64,000 nucleotides of DNA. It comes from Ancylobacter dichloromethanicus (GTDB lineage: Bacteria; Pseudomonadota; Alphaproteobacteria; Rhizobiales; Xanthobacteraceae). Each line of letters begins with the position of its first letter. The stretch's first letter is position 1. The position numbers and the translations under genes are program-made. The stretch lies in NCBI RefSeq assembly GCF_018390645.1, contig NZ_JAHBGC010000038.1, positions 77,879 to 141,878 on the forward strand. Direction: 5' to 3'. This document shows positions 18,548-26,487 of this stretch, one piece after another. Below the pieces are notes generated by a model. It was not told the origin of the DNA and ran no database searches. It saw only the letters and a list, made by a program, of their open reading frames with translations.

Positions 18548-19558
18548 TCAGATCAGCTTTCCGAGGGCGACCGCCGTGTCGGACATGCGGTTCGAGAAAC
18601 CCCATTCATTGTCGTACCAGGACAGTACCCGGACGAAATTGCCTTCCAGCACCTTGGTCTGGTCGAGATGGAAGATCGAGGAATGGGGGTCGTGGTTGAA
18701 GTCGGTGGACACGTTCGGCTGGTCGGTGACGCCGAGAATGCCCTTGAGCGGGCCGCTGGCGGCGGCGGCCTTGATCGCCTCGTTGATCTCGTCCTTCGTC
18801 ACCTTCTTCCTGGCGACGAACTTGAAGTCGACCACCGAGACATTGGGCGTCGGCACCCGGATCGAGGTGCCGTCGAGCCGGCCGGCCAGCTCGGGCAGGA
18901 CCAGGCCGACGGCCTTGGCGGCGCCGGTGGTGGTCGGGATCATCGACAGCGCCGCGGCGCGGGCGCGGTAGAGGTCCTTGTGCATGGTGTCCAGCGTCGG
19001 CTGGTCGCCGGTGTAGGAGTGGATCGTCGTCATGAAGCCGTGGTCGATGCCGACGGCGTCGTTCAGCACCTTGACCACCGGCGCGAGGCAATTGGTGGTG
19101 CAGGAGGCGTTGGAGACGACGAGGTGGTCCTTGGTCAGCTTGTCATGATTGACGCCGAACACCACCGTGAGGTCGGCGCCGTCCGCCGGGGCGGAGACCA
19201 GCACGCGTTTGGCGCCGGCGGCGAGATGGGCGGCGGCCTTGTCGCGGGCGGTGAAGATGCCGGTGCATTCGAGCGCCACGTCGACGCCGAGCGCCGTGTG
19301 CGGCAGTTCGGCAGGGTTGCGCACCGCCGTCACCTTGATCGGGCCGCGACCGACGTCGATCGTGTCGCCGTCGACCGTCACCGTGCCGTTGAAGCGGCCA
19401 TGGACGCTGTCGAAGCGGAACAGGTGCGCGTTGGTCTCGACCGGGCCGAGGTCATTGATGGCGACGACCTCGATATCGGTACGGCCGGACTCGATGATGG
19501 CCCGCAGCACGTTGCGACCGATGCGTCCAAAGCCGTTGATGGCAACCTTGAGCGTCAT
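18548..19558 (-). CDS. gap: Glyceraldehyde-3-phosphate dehydrogenase, type I
   Basis: A 336-residue enzyme interconverting glyceraldehyde 3-phosphate and 1,3-bisphosphoglycerate. The Rossmann start is [15 protein letters not shown], the catalytic cysteine is in [12 protein letters not shown] (about residue 153), the paired His is in [10 protein letters not shown], and [13 protein letters not shown] ends the catalytic domain. The acidic residue in VAINDLG favours NAD. The ATG at 19558 has GGGGA about 8 bases upstream. It is second in the tkt-gap-pgk-aldolase block and works in glycolysis, gluconeogenesis or the Calvin cycle. Confidence 0.97.
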   Translation of the reverse strand: MTLKVAINGFGRIGRNVLRAIIESGRTDIEVVAINDLGPVETNAHLFRFDSVHGRFNGTVTVDGDTIDVGRGPIKVTAVRNPAELPHTALGVDVALECTGIFTARDKAAAHLAAGAKRVLVSAPADGADLTVVFGVNHDKLTKDHLVVSNASCTTNCLAPVVKVLNDAVGIDHGFMTTIHSYTGDQPTLDTMHKDLYRARAAALSMIPTTTGAAKAVGLVLPELAGRLDGTSIRVPTPNVSVVDFKFVARKKVTKDEINEAIKAAAASGPLKGILGVTDQPNVSTDFNHDPHSSIFHLDQTKVLEGNFVRVLSWYDNEWGFSNRMSDTAVALGKLI

Positions 19559-19666
19559 GCGTTTAATCCCCAGGTAAGCTGTCTCATCACGATCCGCGCG
19601 TGGGCCTCATAGCGCGGCGGACGCTAGGACACCAGTCGCTCTTTTGACGCTGCTAGCTGGGCGCAG

Positions 19667-19693
19667 GGCTGGCGCATGATGTATGCGCCAGCC
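19667..19693 (-). other. Perfect 11-bp hairpin between tkt and gap
   Basis: GGCTGGCGCAT (19667-19677) and ATGCGCCAGCC (19683-19693) pair perfectly around a 5-base loop, 23 bases after the tkt stop. There is no T-run on either strand. It could stabilise the tkt 3' end or set relative expression of tkt and gap; this is inferred. Confidence 0.6.
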
Positions 19694-19716
19694 GCATGGC
19701 TTGTCGCCGAACGGGC

Positions 19717-21708
19717 TCAGCGCTTGAGGCGGCTGAGCGCGGTGGCGACCACGGCCTCGACGGTGATGCCGAAATGGGCGAACACCTCGGGCGCCGGGCC
19801 GGAGGCGCCGAAGCCGGTCATGCCGACAAAGGCGGCGTCGGAGCCGACGATCTCGTCCCAGCCCTGGCGGATCAGCGCCTCGACGGCGATCTTCACCGGC
19901 GCCTTGCCCACCACCTGGCGGCGGCTTTCCTCGGGCTGGTTCAGGAACAGCTCGAAGCAGGGCACGGAGACGACGCGGGTCGGCACGCCCTGCGCTTCCA
20001 GCTGCTCGCGCGCCTTCATCACCAGCGACACTTCCGAGCCGGAGGCAAACAGCGTCACCTGCGCCTCGTCGGACGCGCCCGCCAGTTCATAGGCGCCGCG
20101 CGCGGTGAGGCAGCGCTCGCTGTCGTCGGTGCGCAGCAGCGGCAGGTTCTGGCGGGTGAGCGCCATCACGCTGGGGCCGGTCTTGTGCTCCAGCGCGATC
20201 TTCCACGCTTCCGCCGTCTCCACCGTGTCGCAGGGGCGGAACACCAGGAGGTTCGGGATGGCGCGCAGCGCGGCGACCTGTTCCACCGGCTGGTGGGTGG
20301 GGCCGTCCTCGCCGACGCCGATCGAATCATGCGTGAAGACATAGACGACGCGCGCGCCCATCAGCGCCGCGAGGCGGATCGAGGGGCGGCAATAGTCGGA
20401 GAACACCAGGAAGGTGCCGCCATAGGGGATGAAGCCGCCATGCAGGGCGATGCCGTTCATCGCCGCCGCCATGCCGTGCTCGCGAATGCCCCAGTTGACG
20501 TAGCGGCCGTCATATTTCGGCGGCTCGACATAGACCGAGGTCGCCTTGGTCTTGGTGTTGTTGGAGTGGGTGAGGTCGGCCGAGCCGCCCACCATCTCCG
20601 GCAGCGCCGCGGTGACCGCTTCCAGCACGATCTCGGACGATTTGCGGGTGGCCACCGCCCCGCCATCGGCGCGGGCCTTGGCGATCACGCCGGCGATGGT
20701 CTCGCCGAGCTTGGAGGGCAGGTCGCCGCGCACGCGGCGCTCGAACTCGCCGCGCAGCGCGACATCGGCTTCGTTCAGCCGCTGGGTCCAGTTCTTGTGC
20801 GCCTGGCGCGAGCGCAGGCCGGCGAGGCGCCACGCGTCGAGAATGTCGCTGGGGATGACGAAGGGCTCGTATTCCCAGTTGAGGAAGGCGCGGGCGGCGG
20901 CGATCTCGGCGGCGCCGAGCGGGGCGCCGTGCACGGCATTGGTGCCGCCCTTGTTGGGCGCGCCATAGCCGATGGTGGTGTGGCAGGCGATCAGCGTCGG
21001 CCTGTCGCTGGTCTTGGCCGCTTCCAGCGCGGCCAGGATGGCGTCCGGATCATGGCCGTCGATGCGGGTGGCGTGCCAGCCCGAGGCCTCGAAGCGGGCA
21101 AGCTGGTCGGTCGCCACCGACAGCGCGGTGGAGCCGTCGATGGTGATGTGGTTGTCGTCCCACAACACGGTGAGCTTGTTCAGCTTCTGCCGGCCGGCGA
21201 TCTCGATCGCCTCCTCCGAGATGCCTTCCATCAGGCAGCCGTCGCCGCAGATGACATAGGTGTGGTGGTCGACCAGATCGGTGCCGAACTGGGCGGCGAG
21301 CATGCGCTCGCCCAGCGCGAAGCCGACCGAGTTGGCGAGGCCCTGGCCGAGCGGCCCGGTGGTGGTCTCGACGCCGACCGTGTGGCCATATTCCGGATGG
21401 CCGGGCGTGCGCGAGCCGAGCTGGCGGAAATGCTTGATGTCGTCGATCGACATGCCCTCATAGCCCGTGAGGTAGAGCAGGGCATAGAGCAGCATCGAGC
21501 CGTGGCCGGCGGAGAGGATGAAGCGGTCGCGGTCCGGCCAGCGCGGGTCGGTCGGATCGAATTTCAGCACCTTGCCGAACAGGACGGTGGCGACATCCGC
21601 CATTCCCATCGGCATGCCGGGATGGCCGGAATTGGCGGCTTCGACGGCGTCCATGGCCAGTGCCCGGATGGCATTGGCCATGCGATCATGCTTCTCGCGG
21701 TTCGACAT
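19717..21708 (-). CDS. tkt: Transketolase
   Basis: A 663-residue thiamine-diphosphate enzyme of the pentose phosphate and Calvin pathways that transfers two-carbon units between sugar phosphates. Marks are [52 protein letters not shown], the ThDP motif [19 protein letters not shown] ending near [31 protein letters not shown], and [18 protein letters not shown]. The ATG at 21708 begins [20 protein letters not shown], as in close homologs. It is first in the carbon-metabolism block; a promoter-like pair lies about 135-160 bases upstream. Confidence 0.97.
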   Translation of the reverse strand: MSNREKHDRMANAIRALAMDAVEAANSGHPGMPMGMADVATVLFGKVLKFDPTDPRWPDRDRFILSAGHGSMLLYALLYLTGYEGMSIDDIKHFRQLGSRTPGHPEYGHTVGVETTTGPLGQGLANSVGFALGERMLAAQFGTDLVDHHTYVICGDGCLMEGISEEAIEIAGRQKLNKLTVLWDDNHITIDGSTALSVATDQLARFEASGWHATRIDGHDPDAILAALEAAKTSDRPTLIACHTTIGYGAPNKGGTNAVHGAPLGAAEIAAARAFLNWEYEPFVIPSDILDAWRLAGLRSRQAHKNWTQRLNEADVALRGEFERRVRGDLPSKLGETIAGVIAKARADGGAVATRKSSEIVLEAVTAALPEMVGGSADLTHSNNTKTKATSVYVEPPKYDGRYVNWGIREHGMAAAMNGIALHGGFIPYGGTFLVFSDYCRPSIRLAALMGARVVYVFTHDSIGVGEDGPTHQPVEQVAALRAIPNLLVFRPCDTVETAEAWKIALEHKTGPSVMALTRQNLPLLRTDDSERCLTARGAYELAGASDEAQVTLFASGSEVSLVMKAREQLEAQGVPTRVVSVPCFELFLNQPEESRRQVVGKAPVKIAVEALIRQGWDEIVGSDAAFVGMTGFGASGPAPEVFAHFGITVEAVVATALSRLKR

Positions 21709-22083
21709 GAGGACGGATGTCTCCGAGACAGATGGGTTGGTGTGTCAAATGCGGCGACGTATCGGGGCCGCGGCCGAGCGGTGTTGCTCCAAGACTGGCC
21801 AACTCGGGCCGGCCAGTTCGGCATGCGGGCGAGGCCGGCGAGTGATAGCACCCCCGGGCGCGCTGTCAAAGACACGCCTGCGCCCCAATTGCCCGCCGCG
21901 CGCGGCCACCGAAGTTCACGACGCGCCCGGCGGCGCCATCCGGCAGGGGCGCGCAGTTGACGCTGTTCCGGCCCGCGGGCTCAATATCGCCGGAATCGTC
22001 CGGAGATGAATCGCGGGGCGATGCGTGAGAGAGCGCGTTGCCCACCTTCTTCCCGCCTTTCGGGGCAAAAGAGCGGAGATGTC
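21709..22083. other. Divergent control region between tkt and the DUF4164-zapA pair
   Basis: 375 bases without a convincing gene. It holds the tkt promoter-like pair (21842-21869), an imperfect inverted repeat ACTGGCC/GGCCAGT around 21795-21818, and on the plus strand a TTGACG at 21957-21962 with TCAATA at 21981-21986 that could serve the DUF4164-zapA genes. The frame of DUF4164 is open upstream to 22006, but that part is not family-like. Confidence 0.5.
21842..21869 (-). promoter_or_regulatory. Putative sigma70-type promoter of tkt
   Basis: On the minus strand, a perfect TTGACA (21869-21864) is followed after 16 bases by TATCAC (21847-21842). It would give a leader of about 125-130 bases before the tkt start. 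Confidence 0.5.
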
Positions 22084-22383
22084 ATGAACGCGCCTGAGGC
22101 GGGCGAACCGACGAGCGTCCTGGAAGCCGCGCTGCGGCGCTTCGACAGCGCGGTCGATGCGCTCGAAGGCGCGATCGAGCGCCGGCTGGAAGTGGAGCGG
22201 CAGGAGGCCGCCCTCGCCCAGCAGCTTCATGTGCTCGGGGCCGACCGCTCGCGCCTCGCCGATGCCCTTGATGGTGCGCAGGCGCGGGCCGAGCGGCTCG
22301 ACACCGCCAATGAGGAGGTCGCCCGCCGGCTCGGCAGCGCCATGGAAACCATCCGCGCGGTGCTCGCCGCGCACGAACGCTGA
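22084..22383 (+). CDS. DUF4164 coiled-coil protein
   Basis: A 99-residue, almost fully helical cytoplasmic protein. Heptad-rich segments such as LEAALRRFDSAVDALEGAIE and DGAQARAERLDTANEEVARR match the DUF4164 family of Hyphomicrobiales. The ATG at 22084 has GGAG 5-8 bases upstream. It ends 10 bases before zapA, so the two are almost certainly one operon, and a role near the division ring is a reasonable guess. No biochemical function is known to me. Confidence 0.82.
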   Translation: MNAPEAGEPTSVLEAALRRFDSAVDALEGAIERRLEVERQEAALAQQLHVLGADRSRLADALDGAQARAERLDTANEEVARRLGSAMETIRAVLAAHER

Positions 22384-22393
22384 GGGGGCGGCA

Positions 22394-22777
22394 ATGGCCT
22401 ATGTGACCATCAGTATTGGCGGGCGCGCCTACCGCATGGCCTGCGACGACGGCCAGGAGGACCACCTCAGCGGCCTCGGCGAGGAAGTCGATGCGCGCAT
22501 CGACCAGCTCCGCGTCGCCTTCGGCGAGATCGGCGACCAGCGTCTGAGCATCATGGCCGCCATCACCATCGCCGACGAGTTGAGCGAGGCGCGCCGGCGC
22601 ATCCAGGCGCTGGAGCAGGAGGCCACCGCCGAGCGTGCCGCCCGCAGCGCCGCGACCCGCCGGCTGGACGAGACCGAAGCGCGCGTGGCGCGCGGCGTCA
22701 GCGCCGCCGCCGAGCGCCTGGAGCGGCTGACCCGCGAACTCGGCACCAGCCCCTCCAGCGGTGTCGGCATGGGCTGA
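22394..22777 (+). CDS. zapA: ZapA, cell-division protein
   Basis: A 127-residue cytoplasmic protein that cross-links FtsZ filaments. The N-terminal globular domain reads MAYVTISIGGRAYRMACDDG then HLSGLGEEVDARIDQLR and LSIMAAITIADEL, all typical of ZapA. A long C-terminal coiled coil (about residues 60-115) would form the tetramer. The ATG at 22394 follows GAGGGGG. It is coupled to DUF4164 upstream. In many proteobacteria zapA is followed by 6S RNA and fthC; here those are at 31.2-32.0 kb instead. Confidence 0.9.
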   Translation: MAYVTISIGGRAYRMACDDGQEDHLSGLGEEVDARIDQLRVAFGEIGDQRLSIMAAITIADELSEARRRIQALEQEATAERAARSAATRRLDETEARVARGVSAAAERLERLTRELGTSPSSGVGMG

Positions 22778-22925
22778 AACCCTTGCGCCGGCTTGAATCC
22801 TCGCCTCTCCTTGCCGCTTCATGGCGCGGCGCGGGCGGGGGTGGCGGGCTTGACGCGGCCTGCCGCCCGGCGCACAGGAGCAGACCGTCCTATCGCCCCG
22901 CATCGCGCCTCATCTGGAATTCGCT

Positions 22926-23714
22926 ATGATCCGTACCGCCCTGATGACCGTCATGGTCCAGGCCGTCCGCAAGGCCGGCCGCTCCCTGATCCGCGATTTC
23001 GGGGAGGTCGAGAACCTGCAGGTTTCCCTCAAGGGGCCGGCCAATTTCGTCTCCAATGCCGACCGCAAGGCCGAGCGTATCCTCCAGGACGAACTCACCA
23101 AGGCGCGGCCGAACTACGGCTTCATCATGGAGGAGGCCGGCGAGGTCGACGGGGCCGATGAGAGCCACCGCTGGATCATCGACCCGCTCGACGGCACCAC
23201 CAACTTCCTGCACGGCATCCCGCTGTTCTGCGTCTCGCTGGCGCTGGCGCGCGACGGCGTGCCGGTGGCGGGCGTGATCTACAATCCCGTCACCGACGAA
23301 CTCTTCATGGCCGAAAAGGGCGCCGGGGCGTTCATGAACGACCGTCGCATCCGGGTCGCGGCGCGGCGCAATCTCGCCGACAGCGTCGTCTGCTGCGGAC
23401 TGCCGCATATGGGGCGCGGCGACTTCGCGCAGTTCGGCCGCGAATATGCCGCCGTCGCCCCCAAGGTGGCCGGCCTGCGCCGCACCGGAACGGCCGCGCT
23501 CGACCTCGCCTGGGTGGCGGCCGGACGCTTCGACGCCTTCTGGGAGCGCGGGCTGAGCCCGTGGGACATGGCGGCCGGAATCGTGCTGGTGCGCGAGGCC
23601 GGCGGCTATGTGTCGGACCTCGAAGGCGGCGACAAGATGCTGGCCAAGGGCGACATCATCGTCGGCAATGAGACGGTGCGGCGCGACCTGCTGACGCTGG
23701 TCGACAAGGCATAG
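22926..23714 (+). CDS. suhB: SuhB-type inositol monophosphatase
   Basis: A 262-residue Mg2+-dependent, Li+-sensitive phosphatase of the inositol monophosphatase family. The metal sites are in FIMEEAGEV (Glu), WIIDPLDGTTNFLHGIP (DPLDGT) and ERGLSPWDMAAGIVLVREAGG. SuhB also acts in rRNA antitermination in E. coli; whether it does here is unknown. The ATG at 22926 gives MIRTALMTVMVQAVRKAG, a usual start. It stands alone 149 bases after zapA. Confidence 0.95.
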   Translation: MIRTALMTVMVQAVRKAGRSLIRDFGEVENLQVSLKGPANFVSNADRKAERILQDELTKARPNYGFIMEEAGEVDGADESHRWIIDPLDGTTNFLHGIPLFCVSLALARDGVPVAGVIYNPVTDELFMAEKGAGAFMNDRRIRVAARRNLADSVVCCGLPHMGRGDFAQFGREYAAVAPKVAGLRRTGTAALDLAWVAAGRFDAFWERGLSPWDMAAGIVLVREAGGYVSDLEGGDKMLAKGDIIVGNETVRRDLLTLVDKA

Positions 23715-23796
23715 CAAAAATAGCAGCAGCGGTAGAGAGATAACGCGCGGCCACGGCGGTGCTGCTGCGTTCCTTTTCCGTGCGTCTGTGGCATAG

Positions 23797-23819
23797 TCCG
23801 GCCCGAAGGGCGGTTTTTC
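23797..23819 (+). terminator. Probable terminator after suhB
   Basis: A short GC-rich hairpin centred on GCCC-GAA-GGGC, extended by flanking CC/GG with one bulge, is followed by TTTTT ending at 23818. It lies about 85 bases after the suhB stop. Confidence 0.5.
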
Positions 23820-23855
23820 GAGCCATCGCCGTCCTTCCAAGGGACGGCCGAGGGT

Positions 23856-24926
23856 ATGAGCGCTACGGATTCATTTCATAAATTGTCATCGCCCCGCATC
23901 TTTCTGGTGCGGATGTTCGTCTTTATCCTGCTCTGCGTGGCGCTCGCCTCTATTCTGCACGAGCCGATCTGGCGGGCCTTTCTCAACAATCCCGGCCTTA
24001 ACGGCGTCATCTTCGGCGTTCTGCTGATCGGCATCATCTTCGCCTTCCGCCAGGTGGTCCGGCTGCTGCCGGAAGTCGAATGGGTGAACAGCTTCCGCAT
24101 CGCCGATCCGGGGCTGGAGGTGCGGCAGGCGCCGGTGCTGCTGGCGCCGATGGCGGCGCTGCTTGGCGACCGGATCGGGCGCATGTCGATCTCGCAGGCG
24201 ACGATGCGCGGGATCCTCGAATCCATCGGCACCCGCCTCGACGAGGCCCGCGACCTGCTGCGCTACCTGACCGGCCTGCTGGTCTTCCTCGGCCTGCTCG
24301 GCACCTTCTGGGGCCTTCTGGAGACCGTAAGCTCGATCGCCGGGGTGATCGGCTCGCTTGAGGTGGGGCCGGAATCGGCCTCCGTGCTGGACACGCTGAA
24401 GACCGGCCTCGCCGCCCCGCTCGGCGGCATGGGCATCGCCTTCTCGTCCTCGCTGTTCGGTCTCGCCGGTTCGCTGGTGCTGGGCTTTCTCGATCTTCAG
24501 GCCGGGCAGGCGCAGAACCGCTTCTACATCGACCTCGAAGACTGGCTCTCGACCACGGTCGAGGACCTGGGCACCGAAGCGGCGCGCGCCCGCGGGCCGG
24601 TTCCGGTGCCCTCCCATACGGCGCCGTCCCATGTGGCGCCGGTCGGCCCGCTGCCGCTGCCGCCACCGCCGGCCCCGGCGCCGGATTTCAGCGACCTGTC
24701 GGCCGCCATCGCGCGGCTTGAGCGCACCATGACCGAGGCCGGCTCGCAGCGCGTCACCACCGCCATGGCGCATCTGGCGGAGAGTCTGCAGGGGCTGGTG
24801 CAGCACATGCGCAGCGAGCAGCAGATGGTGCGCGACTGGGTCGAGGCCCAGGCCGAGCAGCAGCGCGACATCAAGCGCCTGCTGGAGCGCATCGCCGAAA
24901 CCAAGTCGGATCGCGAGAGCGCCTGA
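23856..24926 (+). CDS. MotA/TolQ/ExbB-like proton-channel protein
   Basis: A 356-residue inner-membrane protein. Two N-terminal helices (about 19-39 and 46-66) are followed by a MotA/TolQ/ExbB core with helices near 138-160 (LVFLGLLGTFWGLLETVSSI) and 185-215 (GMGIAFSSSLFGLAGSLVLG). These have the small-residue packing of stator channels. A Pro-rich linker and a C-terminal helical segment (SAAIARLERTMTEAGSQRV) follow. The stop overlaps the ATG of the OmpA-like gene by one base, so the two form one complex-like unit, as MotA-MotB or TolQ-TolR do. It is not flagellar by context. The ATG at 23856 has GAGGG upstream. Confidence 0.85.
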   Translation: MSATDSFHKLSSPRIFLVRMFVFILLCVALASILHEPIWRAFLNNPGLNGVIFGVLLIGIIFAFRQVVRLLPEVEWVNSFRIADPGLEVRQAPVLLAPMAALLGDRIGRMSISQATMRGILESIGTRLDEARDLLRYLTGLLVFLGLLGTFWGLLETVSSIAGVIGSLEVGPESASVLDTLKTGLAAPLGGMGIAFSSSLFGLAGSLVLGFLDLQAGQAQNRFYIDLEDWLSTTVEDLGTEAARARGPVPVPSHTAPSHVAPVGPLPLPPPPAPAPDFSDLSAAIARLERTMTEAGSQRVTTAMAHLAESLQGLVQHMRSEQQMVRDWVEAQAEQQRDIKRLLERIAETKSDRESA

Positions 24927-25960
24927 TGGCACTGGGACGTTCCCGCCGTGGCGAGCGCCACATCGACTACTGGCCCGGCTTCGTCGACGCGCTGTCGACG
25001 CTGCTGCTGGTGTTCGTCTTCCTTCTGTCGGTGTTCGTGCTGGCGCAGTTCGTCCTTACCCAGGAGATCGGCACCAAGGACGACGCCATGGCGCGTCTTC
25101 AGGCGCAGATCCGCGAACTGACCGACCTGTTGGCGCTGGAGCGGGCGAACGACGCCGAGGCCGACAGCCAGATGGGCGCGCTGCGCGCCAGCCTGCTGCG
25201 GCTGGAGCAGGAGCGCGACGCGCTGCGCGAGGCGGCGACCGCCATCGCCAGTCCCGAGGAAATCGCCTCGGCCCAGAGCCGCAGCGCCGAACTCGCCCGC
25301 GAACTGGGGCAGGAGAAGGACGCCACCGCCCAGGCGGCGGCACAGATCGCCATCCTCAACCAGCAGATCGCCGCCCTGCGGCGGCAGATCGCGGCGCTGG
25401 AGCAGGCGCTGGATATTTCCGAACAGAAGGACAAGGAAAGCCAGTCCCGCCTCGCCGATCTCGGCCGGCGGCTGAATGTCGCCCTCGCCCAGCGGGTGCA
25501 GGAACTGACGCGCTACCGCTCCGAGTTCTTCGGCCGGCTGCGCGCCATTCTCGGCGACCGGCCGGATGTGCGGGTGGTGGGCGACCGCTTCGTGTTCCAG
25601 TCGGAAATCTTCTTCGACCTCGCGGCGGCACAATTGCGGCCCGACGCGCTGCCGGCGCTGGACAAACTGGCGAGCGCGCTGATCGCGCTGGAGAAGGAGA
25701 TACCGGCCGACCTGCCCTGGGTGCTGCGGGTTGACGGCCACACCGACGACCGGCCGATCTCGACCCCGCTCTACCCCTCCAACTGGGAGCTTTCGGCCGC
25801 GCGCGCGATCGCGGTGGTGCAGTATCTGGCGCAGAAGGGCGTGTCGCCCCAGCATCTCGTCGCCGCCGGCTTCGGCGAATACCAGCCGATCGACCCCGGC
25901 AGCGACGACGAGGCCCGCGCCCGCAACCGCCGCATCGAGCTCAAGCTCACCGAGCGATGA
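24926..25960 (+). CDS. MotB/OmpA-like peptidoglycan-binding stator partner with coiled coil
   Basis: A 344-residue protein anchored by one helix (about residues 22-45, TLLLVFVFLLSVFVLAQFVL), preceded by a short Arg-rich cytoplasmic tail with DYWPGFVDALS, where the Asp could be the proton-carrying residue. A periplasmic coiled coil (about 50-190) is rich in Ala, Gln and Arg. The C-terminal OmpA domain (about 200-344) has FFDLAAAQLRPDALPALDKL, RVDGHTDDRPI, NWELSAARAIAVVQYL and NRRIELKL for binding peptidoglycan. It is translationally coupled to the MotA-like gene. The substrate or process driven is unknown. Confidence 0.87.
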   Translation: MALGRSRRGERHIDYWPGFVDALSTLLLVFVFLLSVFVLAQFVLTQEIGTKDDAMARLQAQIRELTDLLALERANDAEADSQMGALRASLLRLEQERDALREAATAIASPEEIASAQSRSAELARELGQEKDATAQAAAQIAILNQQIAALRRQIAALEQALDISEQKDKESQSRLADLGRRLNVALAQRVQELTRYRSEFFGRLRAILGDRPDVRVVGDRFVFQSEIFFDLAAAQLRPDALPALDKLASALIALEKEIPADLPWVLRVDGHTDDRPISTPLYPSNWELSAARAIAVVQYLAQKGVSPQHLVAAGFGEYQPIDPGSDDEARARNRRIELKLTER

Positions 25961-25970
25961 GCCGACGGCG

Positions 25971-26468
25971 ATGAGCGAGCCGCGCGCCACCGTGCTGACC
26001 GGTTTCGACTGGAGCCGCATGCCGGACATGACCGACCTGTGGGTTGAAGCCTGGCAGGAGGCGCTGCCGGAGATCGATTTCGAGGCGCGCCGCGGCTGGC
26101 TGTGCCACCGCATCGGTTCGCTGATCGAGGAGGGCGCCGCTATCGATCTCGCGCTGGCGGAAGGGCAGGACGGCGCGCCGGGGGAACTGCTCGGCTTCGT
26201 CTGCGTGCACCCGCGCACCGGCTATGTCGACCAGTTGGTCGTGCATCCCGACCATTGGGGGGCGGGGGTGGCGAGCCGGCTGGTCGCCGCCGCCGTCGCC
26301 CGCTCGCCGCGTCATCTCGTGCTCGACGTCAACGAGCAGAACGAGCGTGCCGTGCGTTTCTACGAGAAGGCCGGCTTCGCGGTGGTGGGCCACGGCGTCA
26401 ACCCGACCTCCGGCCGCCCGACGCTCCGCATGGAACGCAGGGGCGGACCCCCGCGGGCGAAGGCCTGA
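25971..26468 (+). CDS. GNAT-family N-acetyltransferase
   Basis: A 165-residue cytoplasmic enzyme predicted to move an acetyl group from acetyl-CoA to an amine. The core motif is VDQLVVHPDHWGAGVASRLV (acetyl-CoA pyrophosphate loop), followed by LVLDVNEQNERAVRFYEKAGF, the C-terminal GNAT hallmark. The substrate is unknown. The ATG at 25971 is 10 bases after the OmpA-like gene, so it is likely co-transcribed with the stator pair. It ends only 19 bases from the convergent ABC exporter. Confidence 0.85.
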   Translation: MSEPRATVLTGFDWSRMPDMTDLWVEAWQEALPEIDFEARRGWLCHRIGSLIEEGAAIDLALAEGQDGAPGELLGFVCVHPRTGYVDQLVVHPDHWGAGVASRLVAAAVARSPRHLVLDVNEQNERAVRFYEKAGFAVVGHGVNPTSGRPTLRMERRGGPPRAKA

Positions 26469-26487
26469 CCTTCAGGCCATCCGGCCC

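Noticed and set aside
23856..26468. Zorya-type anti-phage system
   Set aside because: The MotA-like and OmpA-like genes resemble ZorA and ZorB, but no ZorC, ZorD helicase or ZorE nuclease follows; the next genes are a GNAT enzyme and an ABC exporter.
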